This document shows positions 49,298-61,615 of a stretch of DNA of 64,000 nt, piece after piece (position 1 is the stretch's first letter; each line of letters begins with the position of its first letter). This DNA is from Lycorma delicatula. Taxonomy: Eukaryota; Arthropoda; Insecta; Hemiptera; Fulgoridae. The stretch spans positions 135,981,536 through 136,045,535 of the forward strand of contig NC_134458.1 of assembly GCF_047948215.1 (NCBI RefSeq), in the 5' to 3' direction. A program made the translations under genes and the position numbers. A model generated the notes under the pieces. The model made no database searches, had not been told where the DNA came from, and was given only the letters and a program-made list of their open reading frames with translations.

Positions 49298-50384
49298 TAT
49301 TATTTTTTGCTAACAAAGAAAAATAAAGCAAATTATTATATTATAATAAAGAATAAAATTTTAAAAATTCTGCTAAGATAAATCTAAGCACATTAATAAT
49401 AACAAAAATACAATAAAAAAAAAATAATAAAGTAATTTTAGAATAAAGACAAAATTAAGACCACACATTACAATTTGTCCTTGTTAAATTTATATAGAAT
49501 AAGTTACGGCATCTCATTTGTTTTTATTTTTATTATTATTATTTTTTAATTATTTGTGAATCAAGGTTAGTAACAAATCTTAATAATTTGTAGTGACAGT
49601 CGTATCGGTATAAATCATTTAATCAAACTGTTTTATTTCAATAAATAAATGAAATCATAGTTATTTTATATAATTCAAATTGGGGAAAACTTCCAAATGA
49701 TCTAAAATTTAGTCAAATTTAAACTGTTAATTAGAAAATATTATAATAAAAATAATACAAACCGAAGATATTATTTGTACGTTTAGCGTAACGTAGTATA
49801 CATTTAAAATCGAGAATTTTGATCTGAAACATTGAAGCTTATTGTATCTAATTAACTTAATTGCCTTGGGAAATACAAATAACTGAATCCATTTCAGATA
49901 GCGGAATGTATTTTATTTTAATAGCCTTTAAAATTAGGTGAATTATCAAACAATAAACTACATAATTATATTTTCAAGGTCAATAAATTAAAAATTTTCT
50001 TTTTATAGCCTCTGGTATATATTTAAAAATAAAAATCTAAGACCAAATTTTAATATAAAACTATAATAGATTGTACCTTTAATCTGTGAATATTTTGAAT
50101 AGATCTAGAAATGATACTGCCGTCTGAAAATTACATTTTAATTCACTTTTTCTGGGTTAATTGGATGGGTTTTTTCTGTGGATGTAGGACGGCAAGTATA
50201 AAAACTAAACTAATAATGGCGGAGTTCCATAACTGAAAATATTATTTGAAAAAGTCTTTACAAGAAAGAAAGAAAGAAGTTTAGATGAAAAATATTGTAG
50301 AAAAATTATGTCTGAACAGGCTAATTCAAATAGGAAGAAAGGAAAATAATTTGGGAACTGATTCTAGAACTTGAAATAAGGAAA
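47536..50384. other. AT-rich stretch, no gene seen
   Basis: Contains a GT microsatellite at 49250-49296 and G/T-rich sequence at 49000-49100. The GC-richer piece 48870-49000 has no sustained frame. Confidence 0.6.
49250..49296. repeat. GT microsatellite
   Basis: About 23 uninterrupted GT units. Confidence 0.95.
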
Positions 50385-50775
50385 AATGTTCAAATAAACT
50401 TAAGTCCGAAAACGACTTGTTATCGAGTTAGGGCTAGCCAAATTTCGTCTAGATTTCAGTTCCATCGGTGAAATAAGGTAATACTGAAATTATTAAAGCG
50501 TTATATAAGGGGGTAAACTATCAAGTATACCCTCTTATATCATGTTTCTCGTTTTTTAACCTGAAAAATCGAATAAATTAGATTCCAGAATTGTATCTCT
50601 CGTAGTTTTCATGATATCGAACGTCATCGAAAGAAAAATTTCGGTGAGGAAAATAAGTTTTTTTTAGGTTTGAAGTACAATAATTTTGTTAAATGACTAA
50701 TAAAAGCGTAAATTTTATTATTAAAACTTGTACAGAATCTAATTGTGAGAAAATTTATGTAATAAAATCCTTAAA
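50385..50775 (+). repeat. Single arm of the long-TIR mariner-like element
   Basis: Follows the arm at 4387 in order: 'gttatcgagttagggctagcc', the 'gaaataaggtaatactgaaat' block, 'tttaacctgaaaaatcgaat', 'tttgttaaatgactaataaa' and 'aaaacttgtacagaatctaa'. The outer terminus is not preserved. No second arm or matching transposase was found nearby; the transposase at 52 kb belongs to a different mariner. Confidence 0.65.
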
Positions 50776-50885
50776 AAACAAAAAAAAAAATATATTATTA
50801 AAAACAGAACATAACTTATCTTAGAAATGATATGAATTTGTAACAACGCGTTGAATAAAACAATTAGTGCTAATACAGTTTTCTT

Positions 50886-51535
50886 TTCTTTTTTAAGTCT
50901 GATATTGACATCACATGACTTCCTTGTATGTCTATTAAATTACATATACTAATTTTTTTAAATGAAAAGTACATAAAATTTTATTTCATTAATGATATTC
51001 TGATATTTTTTCATTTTTTAATGGTTATTATTGAATTATTATTTATCGTATTTTTTTTGTACAATCAGAGATTAATAATATTAATAAATAAATGTATTTA
51101 AATTAAATAAAAAAGTTAACAAAAAAAAGGAGATGAAGTGTGATTCGAACCGATGTGCCTTTTCCTTATAAGATCCAAATATTTCATTAATTAAAATTGT
51201 ATTTGACTATAACTCTGGAACCAGTGAAAATAAGTTCCACTTATGGTATATTGTTGAAAAGCTCTTATTGAGGGTTTATTACTGCAGTTAAGAAAAAGTC
51301 CAAAATTCAATTTTTGGGGATTTTGGACAGTTTGATTCAGTCAATTGCAATCAAAAGGGGAGGTACACAACTACATGTTGTCCTAAATCCAAAATTTCAA
51401 CATCTTACGGCTAATCGTTTTTGAGTTATGCAAGAGAGACACACGTACGTACAGACATCACGCCGAAACTAGTCAAAAAAGATATTTCCGTTGAAATCTG
51501 AAAACCGAAATATTTCGCCACCACAATAAAAGAGG
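50886..51535 (-). repeat. Interspersed repeat with foldback end, copy 2 (inverted)
   Basis: Reverse counterpart of 46917-47535. It carries 'cacatgacttccttgtatg' at about 50912-50930, the reverse B-box-like 'gtgattcgaaccgatg' near 51138, 'attgcaatcaaaagggga', and 'tttcaacatcttacggctaa'. The foldback end near 51535 is degraded. Confidence 0.7.
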
Positions 51536-51807
51536 AAAAATAAATCCCCATTTAAATTTACCCGGGAAAATTATGTTCATATGAATATTAGAAATATTTC
51601 AAGGCAAGCTATGCTAGACTTTTTTTTCAACAAGTGAAGAAGAAAAACAAAGAGAAGTTGAACGTTTGAGTTAAAATAAATGGTGGTGACGATTTCCTGT
51701 TAGAACTTTAAAGATTGCAACTATAGTGAGTTATAGTAAAAAATGGAACAAATTGAACATACAATGCGCGCTCGTGCGAGCATACAACACATACATACGA
51801 ACATTAT

Positions 51808-53074
51808 AAAGGTATCTCCATAAGAACTGGTATTTTAATTAAGAAAAAACTCACCTTTTTTGTCAACGATATTTAATATTTTTACTGTAAAAAAAAAGTA
51901 TATATAGTAGGTTAAATGTTGAATAATATGTCAGCTGAATGACCGCCACGGCTCAATCGCAGTCGTCCACTTTCTTAATAACATTTTCAAATACATATTC
52001 ACATGTCTATAATTTAATTTCTTCAATACAACATTGAATTTCATTCTTCAATTCGTGGAATGTCTGTGAGTTATTAGCATACACGTTATTCTTCAAATAA
52101 CCCTTCAGAAAGCAATTGAAAAGTGTTAGATCGTACGACCTTGCTGGCCAGATGTCATCTAATAAACAAGAGATTATACGACCTGGACTGTAATAAGATG
52201 ATTTCACATACTGTTTGTGGCAAGTCACACTGTCCTTTTGGAACCATATGTCCTCCACGTCCAAATATCTTCCGGTTCTGATAAAAATAAATTTTCGGGC
52301 AACAGCATTACCCGCAACAGTAACACCAGCGTCTTTCTCGTAAAAGCTAGGGCTTAGTCACTCCCCTAACCGAAATTGCGCACCAGACCGTCACTTTTTG
52401 TGGGTGCATGAATGCGTGTGACCTACACCTTAGGTTTTCACTGCACCATATTTGAAAATTCTGTTTATTCATGAAGCCGTAAAGGTGCAATGAGCCTTGT
52501 CACTAAAGTTTATTTTCCGTTGAAGTTTATTATCCACATCCTTATGATCCAACATCCAATTGACTAAGTTTCTTTGTAGTCGATGATTTCCAGGAAGCAA
52601 ATCTTGCATCAGTTCAAATTTTTATGCACGAAGGAGAAGATCTTTTGTTCAAGATTCGTTGTACTGTAGATCGTGAAATGTTTAATTGTGCTCGATGGCG
52701 TTTGAACTTTGGCGTATTGAAGTTTGAAGATAGCGTATTAATTGTTACGCTCTCAACCACTGCAGCGATGTTTTGAGGAGATGGACCGGAACTTAGACGC
52801 ACACACGGTGTATCTAAGTACCTTTGTAAGTTCAAATTTTTAATCAATTCTTCAATAGTTGAATGAGATGGGGCATTGTTCCTACGGAAACCAATACGTA
52901 ATTTTCTCATTGCTTCTACCAAAATTCCATTTTGAAATGGGTTTTTACAATAAATAAAACTGGAATAAATAACGTGTAACGTGGTATTTCTAGTAATCTC
53001 TAAGTTTCACTCCGTTAGGTATCAAATATGGCAGTTCCATAAAAATACCGTTACTTATTGAAACAACCTTTGTG
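51808..53074 (-). mobile_element. Mariner transposon, decayed full-length copy
   Basis: Imperfect inverted ends: left 'aaaggtatctccataag' then 'aactggtatttt' at 51808-51836; right is the complement of 'aaaggttgtttcaataag' then 'taacggtattttt' at about 53041-53073. TA precedes the left end. The length of about 1.27 kb is typical of mariner. One transposase pseudogene fills it. It is distinct from the element at 4.4-6.8 kb. Confidence 0.8.
51985..52922 (-). pseudogene. Mariner-type transposase, decayed
   Basis: The N-terminal frame (52922-52614) has LRIGFRRNNAPSHSTIEELI-like paired-HTH residues, then NISRSTVQRILNK, the second helix-turn-helix of mariner-type transposases. In the middle the frame breaks; NFSDKAHCTF-like residues correspond to the 'iFSDEAHF' catalytic block. 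The C-terminal frame (52264-52007) reads WFQKDSVTCH, keeping the second catalytic D, then WPARSYDLTLFNCFLKG, keeping the third. Normal length is about 345 residues. All regions are present, but frameshifts and stops inactivate it. Confidence 0.85.
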
Positions 53075-54147
53075 TATATATTAAATTAACAATTCAGAAC
53101 AATTTTTTTTTTTTTCAACTTGTTAGTATCTTAACGAAAAATAATTACACGTACAATGTAGAATATAGAGGATTAGAATATTAATATATTATAAAGAATT
53201 GTACAAAACAAAGTCGAATAAGTAACGTGATTCATGTAAAAAGAAACAAAAAATTATTTTTTAATAAATTTAAAAAACTATTATCTCGAAATAATGTACT
53301 TTGTACTGTTATATCTCAAATCTGATATTTTATTTATGTTATATATTATTCATTTTTATTCTGTAAGAACGTTTGTTTCATAAATATAGAAAAAAATTAG
53401 CCAGTTTAGGTATCCAATCCACTTTTAGTCGATGTGTAAATAAGATATAATCATTTCTACATTCCAATAATAACACAGCCCATTTGGGTCGTCTGGAATC
53501 CATTATTTATCTTCGTATTATTGTATTAATGTACTTATTAATGTATTAATCTTACTTATGTTTTGATAATTAAAAAACTTAAAATTTTTCTTTTGTCACT
53601 TTTTCAGGATTATAAGAAATTATCCACATAAATATATATAATTTAAAAGTTCATGGATTTTTTTTGACAAGCAGTCTTTTTCTTTGGTGAATCATATATA
53701 AACTTCTGTTTGTATTGTTTTATTTCAGGGACATTACGTTGTAATTAATTTCCGGTAATATAATTTAAAAGGACACTTATTACATTTCTTAATTCAGTTG
53801 CAGAAATCTAGTCGAAATTTAACATTGTTTTTTTTCTTAATGATTTTTATTGCCTGCCGTAACAATGGAAAAATAATTTGAATTCTGAAATTCTTTTTTC
53901 CTTAAAATAAATCTTCATTTATTTTTATTATTTTGATATTTAAATTATTATTTTATTAATGTTAAAAATTCTCCTTTGTAAAGAATTCGTTATCTTTCAA
54001 ATATTTTCTATTATTTTACGTTTATTGGAGTCAGAAAACGATGGGTCATTTTTATTTTCCTTTCTTTTTTGTTTTAACTTACATCACCTACAATCACATT
54101 CCAAACAGAATCACGTCTTAGTATTTCTTCCTTAGTCAAGTTGCGCT

Positions 54148-54200
<53 letters not shown>

Positions 54201-55395
54201 CTTAAATAATTCTATCTCAGTTTAATCTTAGCCTTTCTCACTGTCACACAACCTCTACTATTTCTCCTCACCTTTACCCGTAAGCAAATAACAACAACGC
54301 AACAAACGAACAACGTTTAGTATATGGTTTGTATTCGTATATATGTGTGTTAGTTTGTGGATATAACTTTCTGATCTCGCTGAGTTAGATTGCATTAAGT
54401 CACCGTATTTATTAGGTCTCCGTGAAATGTCACCGTTCGAATACGTTCAGTAAAACCATACGTTCTCAATACTGTTGAATCAAATCACTACACAACTGTT
54501 TTTGCTTGACTGTAAACGTTTTTTAGTTTGCTCATTTTCTGATACAGTACAAGCTTCCTAGTTTACCCTATTTGGTGAACATTCTCTGTTTCTTTCTATA
54601 AATTTATAGTTCTTTATCCTCTTAGTTTATTATAAATAAGTGGCTAAACATTTATCCGCTTCAGATATCTTATTTTTTTATTAACGTTTAATATTTTAAT
54701 AAAATATAAGATTTCAATTTTTTTTCTTAATCTTTTAGCCGATTATTTATTATGAGTAGTAATAAATTTGTTTTTATGTTTATTTTATAATAATATTTTT
54801 AACTAAAAATAATTTTTTTAAAATTAATCATAACAATAATTAACGAATAAAGTATATTGCGTTATATATTCATATTTAAAGTATTATCAATACTTAAACA
54901 AATCATTTTTGTTTTTTTCAAATCTGGATTCAAAGATAAATCCCTAAATTTTACATATCTTATAGTTTCTGGTTCTGGAATTTGATAGTAAATTAGAAAA
55001 ATATAGGAGATATTACCAAATTTTAACATTTATTTAACTGCAAAATTTAGAAATAAAAAGTTGTTACACTGAAATGTAGATAAGTTTAATGATAAAAGTC
55101 TGCTGACTAAATATTAAGTTAATGAAGATAAATCAAAATATAAAATCTCCGCTTTTTAACTGAATAAAATCTGGAAGAATTAGTATTATTTTCTAAATAA
55201 ATGAAAACAGTTAATTTTCAGTTTTTGTTGTGTTATTTTATAATATTAATTGTTTAGAAATTGATTTTTAATAAACCAGGCTACGGTAACTAGGGCTTGT
55301 TAACCTAGTTACCCAGCTGTTTGATTTTTTTTTTACTCTACATGGACGTATGTCGGATTATTACTGTTGATTTTCGTTTTTATTTTTGGTTTCTT
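53075..55395. other. AT-rich stretch, no gene seen
   Basis: Contains a CA microsatellite (54150-54198) and a 10-bp hairpin at 55285-55313 with arms ggtaactagg and cctagttacc. No coding signal. Confidence 0.6.
54150..54198. repeat. CA microsatellite
   Basis: About 24 uninterrupted CA units. Confidence 0.95.
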
Positions 55396-56460
55396 TTAAT
55401 TTGATTTTGTTGTTGGAATCATAACCGACCCAGAACGGTCAGAGGGTGCGATTCTACGCGATGAGGAAGATTTTTTCCGGTAGTTGGACAACGTTCCCCA
55501 GGAGGGGAGCTTCTCGTGTCCAGGTGTGGGAAGTCCTCTCCGGCAGTAGGGGCTGTGAAAGCCTAGCGAAGATGGTAATAGAAGAGATTCGACGTGCAGA
55601 TCGGCTGGTGACCAGGCGAAAAAAGTAGAAGAAGAGAGAAGCGTCGGATCGGCGACGACAGAGAGCTGTCGACCCACCGGTTCTGGCCTCTGCGGGTGCC
55701 TCGGGTAGTGGGACCCTTGAGAGATTTCCCGCCTCTACCAATGAAGTTGGGTGACGACATTGAGGACGATGAACCGAGATGAGAATGTCAAAGAATTGAG
55801 CTTACTTGTCTGCCAAAACGCGAACACTAAACTAGAAATAAAGGAGTGCTCCCGCAGTATGAAAGGTATTACCCCATACGGTGGAAATGTTTAAAGACTT
55901 GCTTGACGATACAACTGTGAGGCCTCAGGCGAGGCGTCCTGCACAAATGGATATGGTGGATGAGGCCACACAGACTTACTTCATCATCACGGATGTGACC
56001 TCACAGACACCAGACGGGTGACTGCGGCAGAACATGGCTTGGATAGGTAAAGATCTACGTGGGCGATCGATGATGGGACCACCGACGCAGACCTCGAACG
56101 GCTGCTTTTGAAGGGCTGGTCTGAAGATATCTTCAGCCATAGTAGAAGATGCTACGGAATTGGAGGAAGGTGTTCGATCCGCTTGGATTATTGAGAGTTG
56201 AAACCCGATGGGGGGAATGTGAGACCGTAGTCCCGGTAGCGAGGCGTCAAGACCGGAGTCCCGGTGAAGAGTTCCCTTTCGGGAATTCCTCATTTGAGGC
56301 ATGGCATGCAAAATGACCGAGTCCCGGCTGCTTGGGCGGAGCCTTAGGTCCTTCCGAGGTAGTTTGAGGCGAAGGCACCGCCGGAGCTGAGTTTATGTTT
56401 AATTGCGTGTCCGGCTCCGGGGCACGGGAACTACAGATAACTGCCTAATTACAATTAATT
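55396..56460 (+). mobile_element. R1-type LINE relic, internally deleted
   Basis: A GC-rich block with sharp edges in AT-rich DNA. A plus-strand frame at about 55786-55890 reads NVKELSLLVCQNANTK and EIKECSRSM before a stop. A second (about 55885-56023) reads MFKDLLDDTTV and DMVDEATQTY. Both resemble the coiled, charged N-terminal part of ORF1 of R1-clade LINEs. From 56200 the sequence looks like the GC-rich 3' tail of such elements (CCGG-rich, 'gtcccgg' repeated), so the polymerase has been deleted. The many ORFs of 60-110 codons here come from high GC and are not genes. Clade assignment is tentative. Confidence 0.5.
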
Positions 56461-56720
56461 ATGAAAAATTAAATTTGTAGCGTTTGAAAAATGGCAAGAC
56501 TAACCGTAATTCAAAGTTAGAACCTTCCACAGGGTTGTGAAACCTTCCACACTGCCATTCCGTCACGGAGGTTAGATTAATTTTATTATATAGTCTACAG
56601 AATTCATTTTCTTTACATTTTGTTTATCATATGAAATCTATGTAATTATGAAATAACTATTCATAGAAAACAAAAAATACACTAAATCTTAAATTTTCTT
56701 TACTTAAACTGAATGTGTAA

Positions 56721-56731
56721 TATACATATAC

Positions 56732-56788
<57 letters not shown>
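56721..56788. repeat. Compound CATA-TA microsatellite
   Basis: CATA units leading into about 22 TA units. Confidence 0.9.
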
Positions 56789-56792
<4 letters not shown>

Positions 56793-57142
56793 CAAAACTC
56801 GTAAAATATATTTAAAGAGCAGATGATTATTTCAGATAAAAGTGTCATAAATTAACTGCTATTACTTAAAAAAAATTATTATCTTTTCTTTTTTTTTAAC
56901 AACATGTTTATGATGATGGTGGTTTAATATATTTATGTGAACGAAAGGTAGGACAAAAACAAACGGATATGCAAAAAAAAAAATGATGGCTAAAAAAGCA
57001 ATAATAAACGACAGTTGTTGCATTACGTCTATCATATTACAGTGTATTTTAGCCTACTAAAAATTGATAAAACCTGTCAAAAATAAATTATATATTAAAA
57101 AAGTAATAAATAAAATGCACTACGAATAGTTCTATTTAATAA

Positions 57143-57147
<5 letters not shown>

Positions 57148-57184
<37 letters not shown>
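57148..57184. repeat. TA microsatellite
   Basis: About 18 TA units. Confidence 0.9.
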
Positions 57185-57186
<2 letters not shown>

Positions 57187-59149
57187 AAATGTATATAAAC
57201 AAAAAAAAAACCGGCTGAAATAATGTGGGTTTGTACTTTGGTTTACATTGTAATGTAACTTAATAACTACTTTATGTTAAAATATTGTAAAAAAATTGAA
57301 GTCTGGCAGGTTTTGATAAAAAAAAAAAAAAAAAAAATAAATTTAGAAATTTTTTATCTAAGACAAGTGTTGTGATTAGCTATTTTTCATAATATACAGT
57401 TGGAAAGCAATTAAAAAAATTGTTTTTAATTGAAAATAATTTTACAGGGTCTATAAATACTTTAAAAAAGAAATAAAAAGCGGAATTATAGTAGACTAAA
57501 ATTGTGAAGATTTATTAGGAGAACGCCATTATTTGTAGGCCACTAAAAAGCTTCGATGGAGTGGAATAACAACGTAATTATCAGAAAATTCTCCTTACCT
57601 TAAACTTGACCGTGATATTGATGAGAAAACAACTGAAGAAATGAGAAAATGTGATGAATTACCACTAAGAATTATTATTTAAACATGACTGCCGGATAAA
57701 CAGATTCTTATAACAATTTAAAATTGTAACCAGTATCCTTTTTCTAATCTCAATATTATCTATTTTTTTTACAATACAAATAAAACTATTGTTACTCAAC
57801 AGGCAGTACCATTAATTAAATCCCCCCTCCAAAAATAAAACTATTCTTATAGTATGAAAAATTCAAATCCAGTTAAATGTAGAAATAAAATATCCCTTTT
57901 TTCTGCAGATGCGCACTTTATCGGAAAAATAATTATCCAAATGTTACATTTTTATAAAAAAAAGTAGAGTTAAATTAGGTAAAAATAGTACCATAAGATA
58001 TGTAACTGGTTTTCATTGGACTTTATTATATATCAAAAGACCCTGTCTTAAAATTTTAAAATGTTATACCGATATTTTTCTAAACCAAAAACAGACAAAC
58101 TTAACTTAAAAAAAGATTTTTCAAATAACTTTATGTAGCGGTCTGAATGGATAAAATAATTTTTTTTTTGTTTTCTATGCAATTCTGTCATTATTAAGTA
58201 ATGTATTAATGTTTATTACTATTTTTATATTACAGTAGGTCTGTCTTTAGAATTAATTTTCCATTCATTTTAAAAAGCAGAAATAAGTTACTATTTTATG
58301 TCTTGATAATACAATAATGAAAGTATTAAAACGAACAGATTAAAAGAATATATTAAATAATCCTTTCAAAAAATTGTTTACAAAATATTTTGTAAAGTAG
58401 AGTATTTGTAAAGTAAAGTATTTATAAACAATACTTTTACATTACCGGTATGTTTTTATTGTATATATATATAAAAGATCTGAGCTAAATGATTACTAAA
58501 ATAAAACCGTATATATATATTTTTTTCCTTTTTATGAGCTGTTTTTGAATTTTTCTTCTTTTTTTTTTTTTAAATTTTAACTTATTTTTGTTATAATTGT
58601 TTCTATTAAAATTGTCCCTTTTATCACTTAATGTAATGTAAAATTAAAATCGATTGTTGTATTTAATTGTAAATAATTATTAAAAAAATATTACTTATTC
58701 CCTTAAATTATCGGAAAATATTGACAATCATTATTTTATAATAATATTACATATATATAGATGTATGAAAATATAACAAAAAATTATCTGTACATTTAAA
58801 TAATTAATTAAATTTTGTTTTAACATTCTGACGACCAACAAAAAGAAACCAACAAAAGATATGTAACTGACAGATATTACTATATAGTATTGTGAACAAG
58901 CAGTATTTTACTGTGACTTCAAGTAAGTTCTTTGTTCAGTCCTTCCCTTCATGTACAACACATTACACTACGCTAATTAGAATTTATTACATTTTGTTTG
59001 TATTATTATATGCGCGCGCATGCAACCATGCAAGTGTGTCATATATATATATATGTGTGAGTGTGTATATAAAATGTTGATTGTGGGGGATGTGTCTGTA
59101 ATATATGTTTCAGTGCACATTTTGTTACTGATTCTGATACTAAATACAA

Positions 59150-59210
59150 AACACACACACACACACATACACACAAATCTCTCACGAAAGAGAGAGAGAG
59201 AGAGAGAGAG
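59150..59210. repeat. CA run followed by GA run
   Basis: (CA)n at 59150-59175 with interruptions and (GA)n at 59189-59210. Confidence 0.85.
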
Positions 59211-59842
59211 ATCTAAACTGATTGATCAGACAAGTAAGAATGAATGTTGCATGTCCTATGTTGGTTGCATTATTTCATTCTGTGAAATTTATATAATGTC
59301 TTAACATAAATTGATTTATGATCTAATTAAGAAAATAAATTCAAGCAGTATAAATTTTGTACAGTACTCATTTTTCTTTCCATATTCCGCAGAATCATTA
59401 GTAAAATTAATTCTACAATACCACTTTTTTCCTCCATGAAAAATCAATGTCATCGATATTTAAAGATTATTTATATGTTTTAGTTAAGCGATATAACATT
59501 ACATCGTGTTTTTAAAAAATATGAACATTTTAAACATAAGTTTTAAAGTTATAATTCCTTAATTAAATATTCAATAGTAAATTCTGAAAATAAAGACATT
59601 TAATAAAAAAATATTAAATCTGTTTAAAAATTGAAGTAAGTCAAACTCTGATACGTTACAATTAATACTTTGACATCCTAACCGATTGATAAAAACTACT
59701 TCGCTGAAAATTTCACAGTTTATTATTATTTGTCTCGGAAGTGTTTACATGTTATTAGTTCCATAATATTATAATATTTAATAACATAATAACTGTTTGA
59801 GGAATTAGATATTGACATAGACAACGATCGATATAGACGATA

Positions 59843-60115
59843 TCTCTCGATATATATATACAACGATATTAAATTTAGTAAAAGAAGTTTTAGGTAACTT
59901 ATTTATTTAAACGTAAGTAATAATATTAATATTTATGTGCTCCGTGTAGGAAAAAACCTAGCGATTTGTTTATACATGTGCCAAATGGAATCACGAAAAA
60001 CATCGTATATCTCAGAGCATTGTAACGATTTATTTAATATTGAGTTGATATCGTACATTTTATTTAATTCATACATTCAAATTTAGTAATAGTTAAGCAT
60101 TGCCGGGTCCACTAG
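59843..60115 (+). mobile_element. Probable small non-autonomous Helitron
   Basis: The 3' end 'aagcattgccgggtcca' plus CTAG (60112-60115), followed by T, aligns with the terminal segment of the Helitron at 29921. A candidate 5' end, TCTCTCGATATATATATA at 59843 preceded by A, resembles the TC-plus-AT-rich start of that element. No coding content in 273 bp. The 3' end is well supported; the 5' end is a guess. Confidence 0.5.
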
Positions 60116-61190
60116 TTTTGTGATAAAACAATTTCATTAAAAAAAGAAAATCGAATTTAAGTTATTTTATTTTATTAAAAAATGATAGGTTTTATTATTT
60201 ATTTAATTATTATAATTTATTTAAATTAAAAAAAAATTGAAAAGAAATTCGAAAATGATTTTATAATTTCATACAAAAAAAATGTATTAATAATAAATAC
60301 ATATTTTTCCCCTTTAATGTAAAACATAATAAAGCGTTTGATAATAATTTAAAAAATTTGAAAGTTGATTTCATTTTGTTCACAATTTTTTTTTCTATTT
60401 TACAAACGGAATTGTATTTCAGTACTAACATTTTTCTTAAAACAAACACACACACGCGCGTGCACAGAAGAAATATTTGATTTCATCATTTTCTACTTAG
60501 AATTTATACCCGTGTGAAACATGCAAAATAAAATTATAAAAATATGCCCTAATAACATGGCTAATAAATAACTTTTTCATACTCGCTTAATCCAATTTGG
60601 GTAATTATTTTAGTAATGGTTTTCCGGTTATTGGCCGGAAATGTTTTTTTTATAAAAAGAATATACCACTTTTTTCTATTAGTTTAAAGAAAAAACAAAT
60701 CCTTATTAATACCGTTATTTCTTTAAAAAAATTGTTGCACCCGTATTAAAAAAAAAAAAATTTAATTTAAAAGATCATTGAATTATTATGATCCTAAATC
60801 AAAAATCCTTATAAAAAATAATATAGAAATCTTTAAATATAAGATTGTTTATTACCTTTTAAAAAATAAAAGGTTTGCTGTTACAGTACAGAACATAAGT
60901 TATGTTGATTTTTTTTAAAATGGAAATCCTGATTTTATTTTGAATCTGTTACAAAAAAAATTGTTTTATTTTGTCTTTGCTGCAGTTATTATAGACGAGT
61001 GTATATATCATTAAAATTTCATTTTTTTATTAAGAGTGTCTATAAATTTTTCTAGCAGTAACTGGAAAGTATTAATATTTGAGATATTTTCAATTACCTC
61101 TGACGATTGTTTAGTTGTATTGATATTTCATTGTAATTAATTCTAAACCATACGTTACAAAGTATAATTTTATAACTTTAAAAAAATATA
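60116..61190. other. AT-rich stretch, no gene seen
   Basis: No coding signal; a short CA/CG run at about 60446-60462. Confidence 0.6.
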
Positions 61191-61615
61191 CAGAGTGTTC
61201 CACGAAACATAGAAACTTTCCAGGACATGTTCTACTGATGAAAATAAAAAAAAAAGTTGATATAAACATAGGTCTGGAAATGCTTTGTTTCCGAGTAACG
61301 GCCAGCGAAAGATTTCGCTCGGATGTCAGCTGTTCTAATAAAATGAAGCCCTACTGAAATTTTTGGGACCCAAATTAAGTAGTAAAATTGGTGGTGTCTT
61401 ACTTAATTTGAGTCGGGAAATAGGATAAAAACAGGTACCAGAACTGTGACCAATAGTTTTTAAGACATCCGACTTGAAACACAAAATTCGATGTCGAAAA
61501 ACAATTTTTTTTCGGTTTGTAGTACAATAGCTTTGTTAAATGACCAATAAATACAAAAGATTTACGAATAATAACAAAATTTTAGAGAATTTAATTTTGA
61601 GAAACTAATGTATAT
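61191..61615 (+). repeat. Single arm of the long-TIR mariner-like element
   Basis: Best-preserved lone arm. It starts cagagtgttccacgaaac directly after TA, with 'ggacatgttctactgatga', 'tccgagtaacggccagcg', 'caatagctttgttaaatgac' and 'tagagaatttaattttgag' in the same order as 4387-4868. The length, about 425 bp, equals one arm. No transposase or opposite arm follows. Confidence 0.75.

Larger units (their letters stand above)
56461..59842. other. AT-rich stretch, no gene seen
   Basis: Holds TA microsatellites at 56721-56788 and 57148-57184, poly-A at 57320-57337, and a CA/GA cluster at 59150-59210. ORFs across these are simple-sequence artefacts. Confidence 0.6.

Noticed and set aside
55396..56311. 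Seven overlapping ORFs of 60-111 codons
   Set aside because: High GC lowers stop frequency. The only protein-like signals are the LINE ORF1-type fragments in a different frame.
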